From Acanthacorydalis orientalis (taxonomy: Eukaryota > Arthropoda > Insecta > Megaloptera > Corydalidae): 64,000 bases of DNA. Shown here one piece after another: positions 49,831 to 61,019 of the stretch (positions within the stretch are counted from its first letter, which is position 1; each line of letters starts with the position of its first letter). The stretch lies in contig CM068314.1 of NCBI GenBank assembly GCA_034766995.1, positions 27,486,608 through 27,550,607 on the forward strand, read 5' to 3'. The notes below the pieces were generated by a model. It did not search any database and had not been told where the DNA came from. It worked only from the letters and a program-made list of their open reading frames with translations. Made by a program: the position numbers and the translations under genes.

Positions 49831-50800
49831 AATATATCCTTTACACATGTTATTTGATATATTTACAATAAAGTCGCCCCCAAAAACAATTAGTATCTAT
49901 TCTAGACACTTGCCAATTCGATGAAAAACTGTTAGTGTTGAAATCTAAATAATATACAGTCGTTCGTTTAATTTCAAAAGTTACAATAACAGAGGTTGTA
50001 AAAAACAGAATATATTGTAATATTTAAAGCCGATTGACTTAATCTAAATTACAATCAAATTTAATTTTTTATATAATACAATATTAAAAATGTAATTTAT
50101 GACTTTGGACATATTGTCGATTATCAATCTAAGTGAATAAATTAATTACAAAAATACACTAAGATTAAATTAACACATTAATTAAAACACAGATTAAATT
50201 AAATTTTAGTGTACTTTTACATCTATCGATTATGAATGTTTTATGAATAAATTTTATCCAAAAACATTTAGTTACACTCTTAAATGGATTTCGTTATTAT
50301 TACATCCCAAGGCTTAATTTCAATTCATTGCGGATTTTAACTAGTTTTAAGTAATTTTTTTTTTAAATATTTACCTGTATTAAAAATAATAAATATATGA
50401 GAATTTATAATAAATTTGATCTATCTCCAAATTTTATTTGTAATAATTTATACGAACTTTAAAAAATTCTATAATTATACTACTTTTATTGACTGTTAAA
50501 ATATTTTAAGCTTGTATCTTATTTAAAACTGTTCTAGATGTTTGCTCTGCATATGTGTATAAAATTAATTCTTTGATTTATTTCTATACTAAAAATATTG
50601 GTAGTAAATTCATTATCGATCATTAAAACGTTATAATAAAACAGAAAGAAATCGTAAAAACAGCAGTTGGTTAATAGTCAATTCAAATTTAATTTTATCG
50701 ATTTATTTCACACTAATCGAAATTGAAAATATTACTAATAAACTGAAAGAAAAAGATCATATAAAGGATCGTGTTATCGCATTGTAGTTTAATTATTATT
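49830..50800. other. A+T-rich non-coding stretch
   Basis: No gene or repeat boundary seen. Confidence 0.65.
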
Positions 50801-51330
50801 TTTCGCATTTTCATTTCCCGAAGACTTATTTGTATGCACGTATCTCGTTAATCATCATCCCCCGAATAGACGAAATCTCATGTGTATCTACCCTTTATAA
50901 GTCCCATTTCTCATTATGACTGTTTCCTCTATAACGGAGAAATTGCTGCATTTCAAAGAATAGAATAATTTATTGGCTTAATTGCTTAGATACTTGCGCA
51001 TGCATGAGTATTCATTAAAAGTCCTAGACACTGATGACTAATGTGTAATAATTAATTACGCCATGGCGTGCTAAGTAACGTTGATGTGCATTATCAAAAT
51101 ATTTAATTGTAAATTATATGTTTAACGTAATACTCATCAGCTTCGACTCGACATGGCTGTGAGTTTATTGTTATTATAATTATCAAAGCGAAATTATAAA
51201 ATATGTTCTGCAATTATTGTTGGTGAATCGGTATGTAATTTTTAATATTTTCTTAATGCTGCGATAAGAGATAAGTGCCGAGTTAATTGTCTGTAATTTC
51301 TGTTTGTTGTACTCCATGCGCGATGCATTT
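50800..51330. other. G+C-raised island with homeodomain and TCF-type words
   Basis: Contains TAATTAATTAC (51049-51059, same 11-mer as at 49493), ATCAAAG (51182-51188, TCF/LEF-like), TTTATTGG and a CGCATGCATGAG word. No ORF over 60 codons. Candidate enhancer. Confidence 0.33.
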
Positions 51331-51576
51331 ACATAACTTCTTTTCAAAAATATGTATATAAATCAATAGAAAATCTACATCAACACGTACATAATGAAGA
51401 GATTACAATCAGTTGTACTATTATATTGTGAAATATTTTTAATAGTTACCTTCAAAATTAAAATGTTCGCTGTCTTGCAATAACGATTTTACATTTATAG
51501 TTCGTATTGACTAAAAGTAATTGCATATAAATTGATGATTACTGATCTAAATTCTTTTTATATCTCCTTTTCTACA

Positions 51577-51591
51577 CACACACACACACAC

Positions 51592-51631
<40 letters not shown>

Positions 51632-51634
51632 TAT
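51577..51634. repeat. Compound (CA)n(TA)n microsatellite
   Basis: About 8 CA units, CGTA, about 14 TA units, then GTATGTATT. Confidence 0.95.
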
Positions 51635-51894
51635 TTGTATTTATGTATGTATGAATATTAAGTTATTAAAAAATCTACTCTGATATTCAAATTTTTATAC
51701 TGCTTTAAAATATGTATTAATTATACACATGTAAGAAAAGAAATCGTTAAGCTTAAATATCTTAATTTGTACACACATATTTTATTTAGCCATTTCGTAT
51801 CCGTAAACCCTTTCATTATAACTGTTTAATAAAAATATCAATTTTTCTTAACGCAAGATAAAAATCATAAAATATAATCAAATATATTTCATTG

Positions 51895-52340
51895 TACAGC
51901 GCACAGCATAAAGACATTCACGTTGAAAATCCTATAAGAACGTTGACATTCGAATATATAACAACAATAATTATGATGATTGCATTTACAGCCCGACTTC
52001 ATGCATATATTCATCGCTGACATTAGTCTACAATAAAAACTCAATTAGGCCGCGGCAGAAATTAAACAGCACACGCACGCCACACAAATGTACAGGTACG
52101 TTTGTATGCTTACCTTTGCATATACACTCTGTAAAGTTGCCTAGTGTTAAATAACAATAATGACACGCATGGCTACAATAATATCGAGATTGTTGTGTGA
52201 CAAAATCTGCTCGACGGCTCTAGTGTTTTGTTAGCGTGACGCATTACCGAGACTCGATCACACGATACAATTAGACGCGTGGTGTTTTAAACGCGATGCT
52301 TTATCGCTATCGTGTGAACATGGGTTTTTGAAATGTTAAT
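51895..52340. other. G+C-raised island
   Basis: Contains ATGATGATTGCATTTACAGC near 51973, GGCCGCGGC near 52050 and a CpG-containing right half (52200-52320). No ORF of note. Candidate regulatory element. Confidence 0.3.
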
Positions 52341-52390
52341 TGTAAAATAATTAACACTTACGCTTAACTGAATATGTGCATTTATATATG

Positions 52391-52407
52391 CATACACACA
52401 CACACAC

Positions 52408-52456
<49 letters not shown>
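52391..52456. repeat. Compound (CA)n(TACA)(TA)n microsatellite
   Basis: About 9 CA units, TACATACA, then about 19 TA units. Confidence 0.95.
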
Positions 52457-52461
<5 letters not shown>

Positions 52462-53083
52462 TTAAAATACAATAATACATTTGATATTTGATATCAGGCT
52501 TCTCACTGATTCATGTTCTATTCTCTAAAAATATTCGACAACTTTAATTCAATAAAAAATATAAAACTTTTTTCAACGAACTATTCATTTCAAAAATGTA
52601 CAATTGGCATACGAAATTAAGTATAAATTCAACATTCAGTGTCCCCAATTCGTCTGGTGTATAGATGCAAGTAATTTTAAAATCATTTCAATTCTAAAAG
52701 AGAGTTAAATACATATGAGTCATTGGTAGTAAGACGAGGCAGTCTCATAATCAGGCAATAAAAAGTAATTTTTTCTTACAATTACGAGTATATATATACA
52801 TATATGTGTATGTATATATATGTGGGTATGTTTTTATTTTTGTATGAATAAACATTATGCGAGTGTACTAAAACTACCAAACACTGAATAGGTTAAGCTA
52901 ACTTTATAACTGTGAATAATTTTGTAAATTAATAATGATTAAAATATTATTTTAAGGCGTGTTAATATTTTACAAATATGTCTTATCAATAAAATTTTTA
53001 TCTTTCTAAATATTTTTTTCAAATTATTTCTAAATTTGAAATTAATATATATTTTAAATGAATTGAGAAAATGATTAAAAACT

Positions 53084-53088
<5 letters not shown>

Positions 53089-53158
<70 letters not shown>
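53089..53158. repeat. (TA)n microsatellite, about 35 units
   Basis: Second-longest uninterrupted TA run in the window (70 bp). Confidence 0.97.
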
Positions 53159-53160
<2 letters not shown>

Positions 53161-53533
53161 TAAATCTTATTACTTAACAAACTCAGTAATGTATAATATA
53201 TAATTTAGTTCCAATAAAAGTTTTTGGATTTTAAATAAATTGTAATCTTAAACTGAAATTTGCAAGTATGTGATATGCTGAAAGTATGAGACTCGTACTA
53301 CATTGTAACTATCGTACTATAACATACATTTTACTTTCAATAAACGCTTCGAAGTCTGAAATAAATTACTTGGGAATAATTTACTATCTTCCACGAGTTT
53401 ATGAAATACTAACTATGGCACACGTATTGTACTATGACCACAAATGAACATTTATTAGAATCACTAATTATTAATAGTTTCTGAGAAATAGTAATTAATT
53501 ACTTTGTTGAATTGCAAAAAATCTTATTAAGGC

Positions 53534-53560
53534 ATATATATATATATATATGTATGTATA
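53534..53560. repeat. Short (TA)n microsatellite
   Basis: About 9 units followed by GTATGTATAT. Confidence 0.9.
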
Positions 53561-54479
53561 TCAGAAATCAGCTATCATCATACAACCAATAATTCTGTTT
53601 CAACACGTTTTAATTCACTTTATGATATTTTTACCTTACCTATTTGTAAGTATTTTCTAAGAATTTTTATATATCTTTGCTCATAATCAATAATTTCTGC
53701 AGTTCAATTGTTTGAATCCATTTTATTCCTCTTTTCTTTTTGCTTATCTTTTTAACAATTGCTTTATTTATCTCTGGTCTGAAGTCAATGAATTATATTT
53801 CGTGAAAAAATTTTTACTCTATCACAATCCACAAATGATTTAATAAATAATATTCAATAAATTATTATTTACCGTTTTTAATCGTTGTTTATACAGATTT
53901 TGTGGGCAATTCCATCATCCACATAGCGCTAAAGAGAGATTTCTGTACCTTAAAGCTTTGAAAATGATAGAAACGCTATCAAAATGCGCATTGGTAATAA
54001 TTAAAAATGGTCAATAATCAATTACAAAACATTTTTAATCAGAAAAAAATGTGGTTTGTTGGGAATGAAAAAAATATTTTTAAATGCGAATTTAAGTATA
54101 TTGTTAAAAACTATATTATCATTAAATTAGAGTTCAGGATAATAATTTTTTATTCATTTTATATATAAGTAAAATACATTGATCGAATACTTTTTATCTA
54201 GTCTTTAAAACAAGTCAAATCAGGTTTCAGCATGAATAATTTTTTACCCCTTAATTAGTAGGCACGCTCGTGCACTTGTATTGGGAGAAATCGTTGTAAT
54301 TTCTAAATGAATCAATGTTTTATTTAGAAAATTTAACTTCCTTATTGTAAACTTTATCCTCAATAATATGGTATAACTAAGATATTTTTTTCAAATATGT
54401 AATATTGATTAATATTCGATAAACAGTAAAAAAAATACTGTCATAAAGATATTGACTTTGTCATAATGGTTTTCTTGTA

Positions 54480-54670
54480 TTATTGTAATTGTAAAGAAGC
54501 CCACCTGGAGTAATTCGTACCATATCTACATAAAATGAAGCGTAGAGTCTTAGATAACATGTTGTGTTTTGATGAAGTTAAGTTTCATGGCGCGAAAACA
54601 TTACGTGTCCTAATAATTACGGCCAGACTGTTGACCCTGTATTTTTATGTCAATCAACAGTCTGTAAAAA
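54480..54670. other. Small island with an 11-bp hairpin
   Basis: Slightly raised G+C, including AGCCCACCTGGAG, a CATGGCGCG word and the inverted repeat at 54624-54664. No ORF. Candidate structured or regulatory element. Confidence 0.28.
54624..54664. repeat. 11-bp perfect inverted repeat, 19-nt loop
   Basis: CAGACTGTTGA (54624-54634) and TCAACAGTCTG (54654-54664). A second nested TTGAC/GTCAA pair (54631-54635, 54649-54653) offers an alternative fold. Confidence 0.8.
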
Positions 54671-54889
54671 AAATTTACATTTCCCAGCTATATAATATAT
54701 TAAAATTTATATAATGACTTCATCGATAAATGAATTATATTATATTATCTACTTCTTGCTTTTTTGTTATCTGTTATTTTAGAACATAAATACGAAATCT
54801 CAGTAGATATCGAAAACAATTATTTTCAGAACAATAAACCATTTCTCATAGATACTGAATCTTACTTATTTAATACAAAGATCAATGGC

Positions 54890-54892
<3 letters not shown>

Positions 54893-54976
<84 letters not shown>

Positions 54977-54979
54977 TAG

Positions 54980-55011
<32 letters not shown>

Positions 55012-55012
55012 C
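54893..55012. repeat. Long interrupted (TA)n block
   Basis: About 28 units, GTG, about 12 units, a TTAGATATATAATA interruption, then about 11 units. The 65-79 codon ORFs here on both strands are translations of the repeat. Confidence 0.95.
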
Positions 55013-55159
55013 ACAGACACCTACATAATATATCATTTCGATATGATAATCGAATATAATCAAAAAGCTTTATCATAAATCCATGCAAACGGAATAATAA
55101 ATAGATTATTTGTACGTTCAAATAAATTGCAAAAACTGATTAAAAAAAATTAAAAACAT

Positions 55160-55192
<33 letters not shown>

Positions 55193-55201
55193 GTGTATGT
55201 A
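55160..55201. repeat. (TA)n(TG/TATG)n microsatellite
   Basis: About 11 TA units followed by GTATGTATGTGTGTATG. Confidence 0.9.
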
Positions 55202-55282
55202 TCACCAATTCCAAACAATATAGTGGACTGAAGCGAACGGGTAGAAGAATATTGATGGGATGGTTTTTAAAATTAAATAGGT

Positions 55283-55288
<6 letters not shown>

Positions 55289-55338
<50 letters not shown>

Positions 55339-55340
55339 TA
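55289..55340. repeat. (TA)n microsatellite, about 25 units
   Basis: Nearly pure tract ending TACATATATAT. Confidence 0.95.
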
Positions 55341-55399
55341 TTTTTTTAGTTTTATATTATTCGTAATCACAAACGAAGTTAATCTAAATTGAACAAAAT

Positions 55400-55690
55400 T
55401 AATTCCATTGTCCACTGGAAGCGATGGCGCTGTCTATCTATTTGTCTGTCTCGCTTCAATTATCGTTCGCTCCGGAGCGTACGAGAAGCGATGTCGTCCA
55501 CACAAGCGATCTGACACGTCCATTCAATGAGTTATATACCATCAATTTATATGCACTCAAATATAACATACAACTCAATACTAGAATGCTCGATCAGAGT
55601 TTCTTATGTAAGATGAATACATTTCGAAGAAACGTACACGCAAGACCTGAAAATATACATTTTGTTCAATAGAATCGTGCGAGAAATTCC
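55400..55690. other. Island of more balanced composition
   Basis: Contains a CTCCGGAGCG palindrome near 55470 and GCGATGGCGCTG near 55420. An 82-codon plus-strand ORF (55424-55672) starts at that ATG but shows no recognisable domain, no splice-site context and no downstream continuation. Candidate regulatory element; a small unknown protein is not excluded. Confidence 0.25.
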
Positions 55691-55941
55691 TAGAACTATA
55701 TGAGAATATGCTAAAAAGAGAATCATATTGTTTGAATGTGTTTAATAATTGTAATTTTATTATTCAAAGTTTCTGTAATAATCATTATTACTGACAGTAG
55801 TTAATTCTTAGATACGATTTGTGTTTAAATAAATATTTTGTACTTGTTATTAAATTTAATGTAAAACTACTTATTCTCATTTAGCGAAAATAAATATAAT
55901 TTTTCATTCTCTTCAATGATTATATTTTCTTTATTCAAGTA

Positions 55942-56568
55942 TTAGGTTGGTAAGAAAATAATTGCGGTTTATGACCTTCAAATTCACATACGTTTTATAA
56001 TTTAAGTGGTTTTTAAGTGGTCCAGGACTATTGGATGTTTAACGCCTAACTTTTGTGCAAACTCTCGAATTGTCTAATTGGTTCTGATTCTCTAATGTCT
56101 TCAGTTCGTCGAATTGGTTCTAATTCAACTAACGCCCTCAGTTGCTCGTTATGTACTGAAGAAGAACACACATCTTCTTCATTTTCAGGTCTCTCGCCTC
56201 CACCTTAAAATTTTTGGAACCAACATTGCATCCTATGTTCTATAACAATACTCACACCAAAAGGATTGTTTAGTTGATGAGCAGTTTCTGTTGCTTTACT
56301 GTCTGTTTTGAACTTATACAAAAAATTGCTCTTATTTGCTTTTGTTCTATCTTTAATTCAATAGGCCAACTTAAACCAAAATTAATAATAAAAACAAAGT
56401 CGATGTTACCAAAATACAGATCGAAAAATCACTTTAAAATGATATAAACATGAACACAATGAAGTGACACTTTCATTGAAAAAAATTAAGGTTAGAATTC
56501 AGAAAACACCAATTATACCCAAATATGCCAATTATTACCAAACCGCTATTGTTTTTCTACCAACTTTA
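55942..56568 (-). mobile_element. Internally deleted mariner element (cecropia-like), 627 bp
   Basis: The left end reads TTAGGTTGGTAAGAAAATAA. The right end read on the minus strand gives TAAAGTTGGTAGAAAAACAA, so the terminal repeats are still well matched. TA flanks at 55940-55941 and 56569-56570 are the expected target duplication. The inside aligns over most of its length with the copy at 23338-23902. It keeps the 5' region and N-terminal helix-turn-helix coding part on the minus strand and lacks the catalytic part. Copy-specific changes are a roughly 37-bp tandem duplication (56074-56110 with 56111-56148) and a short extra segment near 56510-56535. Non-autonomous and broken. Confidence 0.88.
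55995..56350 (-). pseudogene. Mariner transposase N-terminal remnant
   Basis: On the minus strand the start codon is degraded (ATA near 56350) and QIRAIF follows. After a one-base shift it reads ATETAHQLNNPFGVSIVIEH, then MQCWFQKF followed by a stop. Next are NEQLRALVELEP and, after the internal duplication and another shift, a KLGVKHPIVLDHLK-type second helix-turn-helix. It ends there, without the catalytic DD34D domain. Two or more frameshifts. Confidence 0.78.
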
Positions 56569-56569
56569 T

Positions 56570-57011
56570 ATTAACGAATTTATGAACATTAACTGAGTTT
56601 GTTTCCTGGAATCTCAAATTAGTTAACTTTTAATAAAAAATAACAACCCTCTTGATTGTAATTCGTATTTATTCAACCCGTTATTTAAATACAATCTAAT
56701 AATTTTAGACGTTCAGTTTTCCAACAGTGTAAAGAAAAAATATTTTAAAATCATAAAAGGTAATTTTTGTTTAAAATATACAGTAAATCTCTAGTTAGCG
56801 CTACCTCTTTTAACGCTATCTCATTGTAGTTTTAATGCAGTTTCATAAAGTAAGTTTCATAAATGTAGTTTTAATCATTCTTATATAAATTTTTTAAGAA
56901 AATTGTAAAATTTTTATTTTGCATATTAAAAAATTAAATGTTTATACAACAAATATATGAGAATACAACTTACACAAAACTCACTTATTTTAAAATTAAT
57001 ACAATAAATAA

Positions 57012-57050
<39 letters not shown>

Positions 57051-57100
57051 CAATAATATTCTAGTACAGGTATTGATAATACATTTCTATAACTCATTCA
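56570..57100. other. A+T-rich non-coding stretch
   Basis: Holds a (TA)n tract at 57015. I see no gene. Confidence 0.6.
57015..57045. repeat. (TA)n microsatellite, about 15 units
   Basis: Pure tract preceded by AATAAATAAATAAA. Confidence 0.9.
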
Positions 57101-57311
57101 TCTGTTCATCACTCACACATCTATACTAAGAGAACGGAACAGAAACAAAAGCGAAAAAAATCATCATTTGAAATTAAAACAGGGGGAGGGAATTGAAAAT
57201 AATCAGATTTCCACGTTCGTATATATTAACCGTTCATTGTATGCGCGTACATGGTTGTATTGAAGTTTCAACGAAATGGGCGACAAGGAGGGGACATATT
57301 CGTATATATGT

Positions 57312-57353
<42 letters not shown>

Positions 57354-57357
57354 CATT

Positions 57358-57395
<38 letters not shown>

Positions 57396-57500
57396 TGTAT
57401 GTATGTATGTATGCAGAGAAAGGGGTACGCAGACTCGTAGGGTGACAACCGGAGATTAATAATAAAAGGGTTAGATAATTTCTGTACAGCGTGAATACAT
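57100..57500. other. Island of more balanced composition split by (TA)n
   Basis: AGGGGGAGGG near 57181, GCGCGTAC near 57243 and GGGCGACAAGGAGGGG near 57280, then the paired TA tracts, then GGGGTACGCAGACTCG. Overlapping plus and minus ORFs read mostly the repeats. Candidate regulatory element. Confidence 0.22.
57313..57412. repeat. Paired (TA)n tracts and (TATG)n
   Basis: Two (TA)n tracts of about 14 units each, separated by an ATACATTATAC spacer, then ATAATGTATGTATGTATG. The block is partly self-complementary. Confidence 0.95.
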
Positions 57501-57525
57501 ACATAACTTACATCTACACGTAAAG

Positions 57526-57530
<5 letters not shown>

Positions 57531-57570
<40 letters not shown>
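57531..57570. repeat. (TA)n microsatellite, about 20 units
   Basis: Pure TA tract. Confidence 0.95.
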
Positions 57571-57575
<5 letters not shown>

Positions 57576-57900
57576 AATAATTTGTAAACGGATTATTCAA
57601 CACATGAAATTTTTAATTCAATCTATTTTATTTTCTATATTTAATTTCAAATTAAATTATTGAGCGGTATATTGAATTGAATCAGACGAGTTCATGGCAC
57701 TTTTTATACAACATAGAAAAATTAAATAAATGTATAACTGTACTGAAAGTTAAATTACTATTGGTATATCTGTAAAATGGTCGCATATCAACTAATCATA
57801 CATACACGTAAGGGAAATGTTTCTTCAGAACATAAAATATTATAAACATTTTAAACTTATATTACCTACATCTCTATTTCATCTGTCTCATCTCTTTCTG

Positions 57901-57932
<32 letters not shown>
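57901..57932. repeat. (TA)n(GA)n microsatellite
   Basis: About 10 TA units, then about 6 GA units; the mirror type of the (TC)n(TA)n at 7538. Confidence 0.9.
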
Positions 57933-58937
57933 TTTTTAAAAAGCAACAAAAATTATCCAAATTAATAAATATTACAAATATATTAAAACTTAACATTTAC
58001 ATTCAATAGTTATTTGCTAGATAAAATTCTAAAAAAACATTAAAAACCAGTTATAAAGATACTACGTTTACTTAAGTTGGTATGTAGTATTTGTTCAAAA
58101 TGTACTTTTTAGTTTAGATATTTTCTCCAAGACTCTTTTTGTTCACCTGAAACTCATTCAAATCCCCTATAAAAATATATTTACATTATACCGACTTAAT
58201 TTTTTAACAGCATGAATATGTTATATATAAATGAATTATGTTCAACTTTATTTTTTCGATTTAACAAATCGCAATACTAGAATATACATTATTACAAAAT
58301 ACATTTATATATAACATAATTAATTCATAAAAGTATTATTCGTGAAAATGTATTTTTTGTAATATTGTTTTCGCAGCAGAGCAGTGCTTTTAACATTTGA
58401 TATTTCAGTTTAATAATATTATTTTTTAAACTCGTTAGAAAAACTTAATCAGTATTAATTATGATTTATGTAATCGGAGCGATGTTCGTTATCTCCTCTG
58501 AATAATTTTATTTAATAATTAATATATGAGTAATTCTACGTAATTTCAGTTCTTGACGTCAGTGTATTTAAATTAATAAAAAAATATGACAAGCATACTT
58601 TTTAAAATAATACAAACATATTTTGTGTGTACATATATAAGGTTAATTTGTATTTAATGTATAATTTGCGTTTAATAAGGCTTAATTTTCAGAACAAAAT
58701 GATTCATTCTTATAAGAAATAGAATGAATAGACAAGTCTTTAGTAAGTACGGTTACGTATAATTAAGAAAATATTGCCGCAGGTTACCATACCATCATCA
58801 AACAAACTTACAAATTATTATGAGTCATAAAATGTCTTCTAGTTTAGACTAAACGATGTAACTCTCTTTTCGTGATTCTGTTTACATTTACAATGAGTAT
58901 TTTATTTTTTCTTTTTATAAACGTGAACTTATAAACT

Positions 58938-58940
<3 letters not shown>

Positions 58941-58977
<37 letters not shown>
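58941..58977. repeat. (TA)n microsatellite, about 18 units
   Basis: Pure TA tract. Confidence 0.95.
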
Positions 58978-58982
<5 letters not shown>

Positions 58983-59694
58983 CATATAGACATTTTTAAT
59001 AAATGTTTAAATGTTTTAGTATGGAAATGTTATGAATCATTTTATAACGAATCATTGAATATAATTGTCTTAATGTTTTCGTGCCTTTATAATCTCTTAA
59101 TTTATTTTAAAGTGTCTTTCGATGGATATTCATTTTTATCTGATTAAACTTTTTTTAATAAGACTTAATAATCTTATTTTATTTTTCTTTCAAATAGTAT
59201 GAAATATTTGATCATACTTTTAATAAAACAAATTACAAAAGTGTATTTTTCAATTAAATTTTCAAAAAATATTTAACATTAAAAGCTAACAATATTACAC
59301 TAATCTTTCAATTTATTAATTGTTACAAATAAGTGAGAATATATAATTATGAGTCTGGATATTTCACGTTTTTCGTTTCTTTCTTTACTATAAAGTTTAC
59401 ATTTTCTGTACACATAAAACTTATTGACAAATACATGATAATTGAACCTTAAATATTAAATAATTATTACAAAAAACGTCAAAATTAATTTGTAAGACAA
59501 AAACTTTTTTTTGTAACATATTTTACACAATTATAAAATATATTGTACTATAATTTATTATACTCTATTTTAATTATAATTTACATTGTTTTAAAATATC
59601 CAAAAATGTTGATTCGATCGAAATTACCAGCTAAATGGATACAAATATAAAATAACGCACAATTTTATTAAAATTAAAAATAAAATATCTCATT

Positions 59695-59712
59695 GTATAT
59701 ATATATATATAT
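59695..59712. repeat. Short (TA)n microsatellite
   Basis: About 9 units. Confidence 0.85.
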
Positions 59713-60193
59713 TAAATACCATTTGTTATAAAAAAAATTTCACCTATTTTAAAATGATTTTAATGTAGGTGAATTTTACTGTGTAATATTTTTAAAGTAA
59801 TATTTATATGTGTATTGAACTTGTCTACATTAAAGTGTTGGTAGCAGATAATTGACTTATTATTGTTAATACACCTACATTGATTTCCTAAATAGAAGAA
59901 ATAAAATGACTAATATTTATTTTTATTTACGAAGGTATTATTCTACACTCATTTAAGAATTAAGTTTTCAATTAATATAAAGCAGAGAAGAATATTTGTT
60001 ACTTGTCAAAATGTAAATAGATTTATAGTGATTTAACATACAAGAAATTATGAAAGTCAATTCATATTGTTTCAATATCAATTAAAAAAGGATGCTACAA
60101 ACCTTTTTATATATTTTATACTTCAAATAGTAGAATATGTATCTATATTCCTAATATTTTATATTACAATTGGTTAAAATCTAATATAATTAT

Positions 60194-60194
<1 letters not shown>

Positions 60195-60259
<65 letters not shown>
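60195..60259. repeat. Compound (AC)n(AT)n microsatellite
   Basis: About 6 AC units, then about 26 AT units. Confidence 0.95.
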
Positions 60260-60261
<2 letters not shown>

Positions 60262-60492
60262 ACTGAAATATTAATAAATTTTTGGAATTAATCTTAAACG
60301 AATTTTATTTCAAATTTATGGTCATAGTTTTATGAAAAAAAGTTGTCTAGTATATCAAAAATGTATAGATCCGAAATATTTTACATTTATTAAAGTACAT
60401 ATTTTCTCATAGTTGTACTCTTTTTTTATTCCTGAGGATCGGTATGTATATTCGGTATTGTTTTCTTTCAAACGACTGTTTAAAATTATCTG

Positions 60493-60713
60493 CTTCGACC
60501 GGTTTCGGAAATTGGACAATATTTAGCTAGTTTGATATTCTTCAGTGTCTTTCTTTTGTATTTATTGCAGAAATTCATTTCTGAGATGACAATATCATCA
60601 TTTCTGTAATTTTTTGCATTGAACATGAAAATATCTCAAAGACATCAAACTATCAGAAGAGCACAAATGACGAATCCATTGTAGCAGGCAACAACACACA
60701 TAACGGTCCGAAG
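60493..60713. repeat. Diverged inverted repeat, about 220 bp
   Basis: CTTCGACCGG on the left (from 60493) is matched by CGGTCCGAAG (60704-60713). TAGTTTGAT (60538-60546) is matched exactly by ATCAAACTA (60644-60652). CAGAAAT/ATTTCTG pairs lie nearer the centre. The CGAAACCGGTCGAAG word (minus strand) resembles sequence seen near ends of some invertebrate retroelements, which is inference from memory. Likely an old foldback element. Confidence 0.45.
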
Positions 60714-60789
60714 AAAAACAATTACATGAATAAATATATTACTATTATGGAATAAAGAATTTTTAATTGTTTATTTATGAAGTAAATAA

Positions 60790-60810
60790 CACACGCACTC
60801 ACACACACGC

Positions 60811-60859
<49 letters not shown>
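60790..60859. repeat. (CA)n-like plus (TA)n microsatellite
   Basis: CACACGCACTCACACACACG followed by about 24 TA units. Confidence 0.95.
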
Positions 60860-60860
<1 letters not shown>

Positions 60861-61019
60861 CCGTTTTATTTCTTTTTTTAAATTGTCGATATGTTGAAAA
60901 ATAAGCGTATTGAAGTCTAGTTCAGAATGTGGTTTTAAAACGTAGTGTGTGTACTTCAAGATTGTTCGATACGTTGTCTGCGTAAAAATAATAAAACTGG
61001 ATCAAAAACAAACAGAGCA

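Larger units (their letters stand above)
52460..54480. other. A+T-rich non-coding stretch
   Basis: Holds the 70-bp (TA)n at 53089. A weak patch at 53890-54000 is slightly G+C-raised. I see no gene. Confidence 0.6.
57580..60190. other. A+T-rich non-coding stretch
   Basis: Three short TA-type tracts, otherwise featureless. I see no gene. Confidence 0.65.

Noticed and set aside
53890..54000. Possible transposase fragment on the minus strand
   Set aside because: Isolated residues look suggestive, but no continuous match to a transposase could be read.
54764..55121. Overlapping 65-79 codon ORFs on both strands rich in Tyr-Ile
   Set aside because: These are (TA)n tracts read in frame (TAT ATA). 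The same happens at about 25 other tracts in the window, and none has coding context.
55424..55672. 82-codon plus-strand ORF starting at GCGATGG
   Set aside because: Good-looking start context but no domain or exon signals. Described only as an island.
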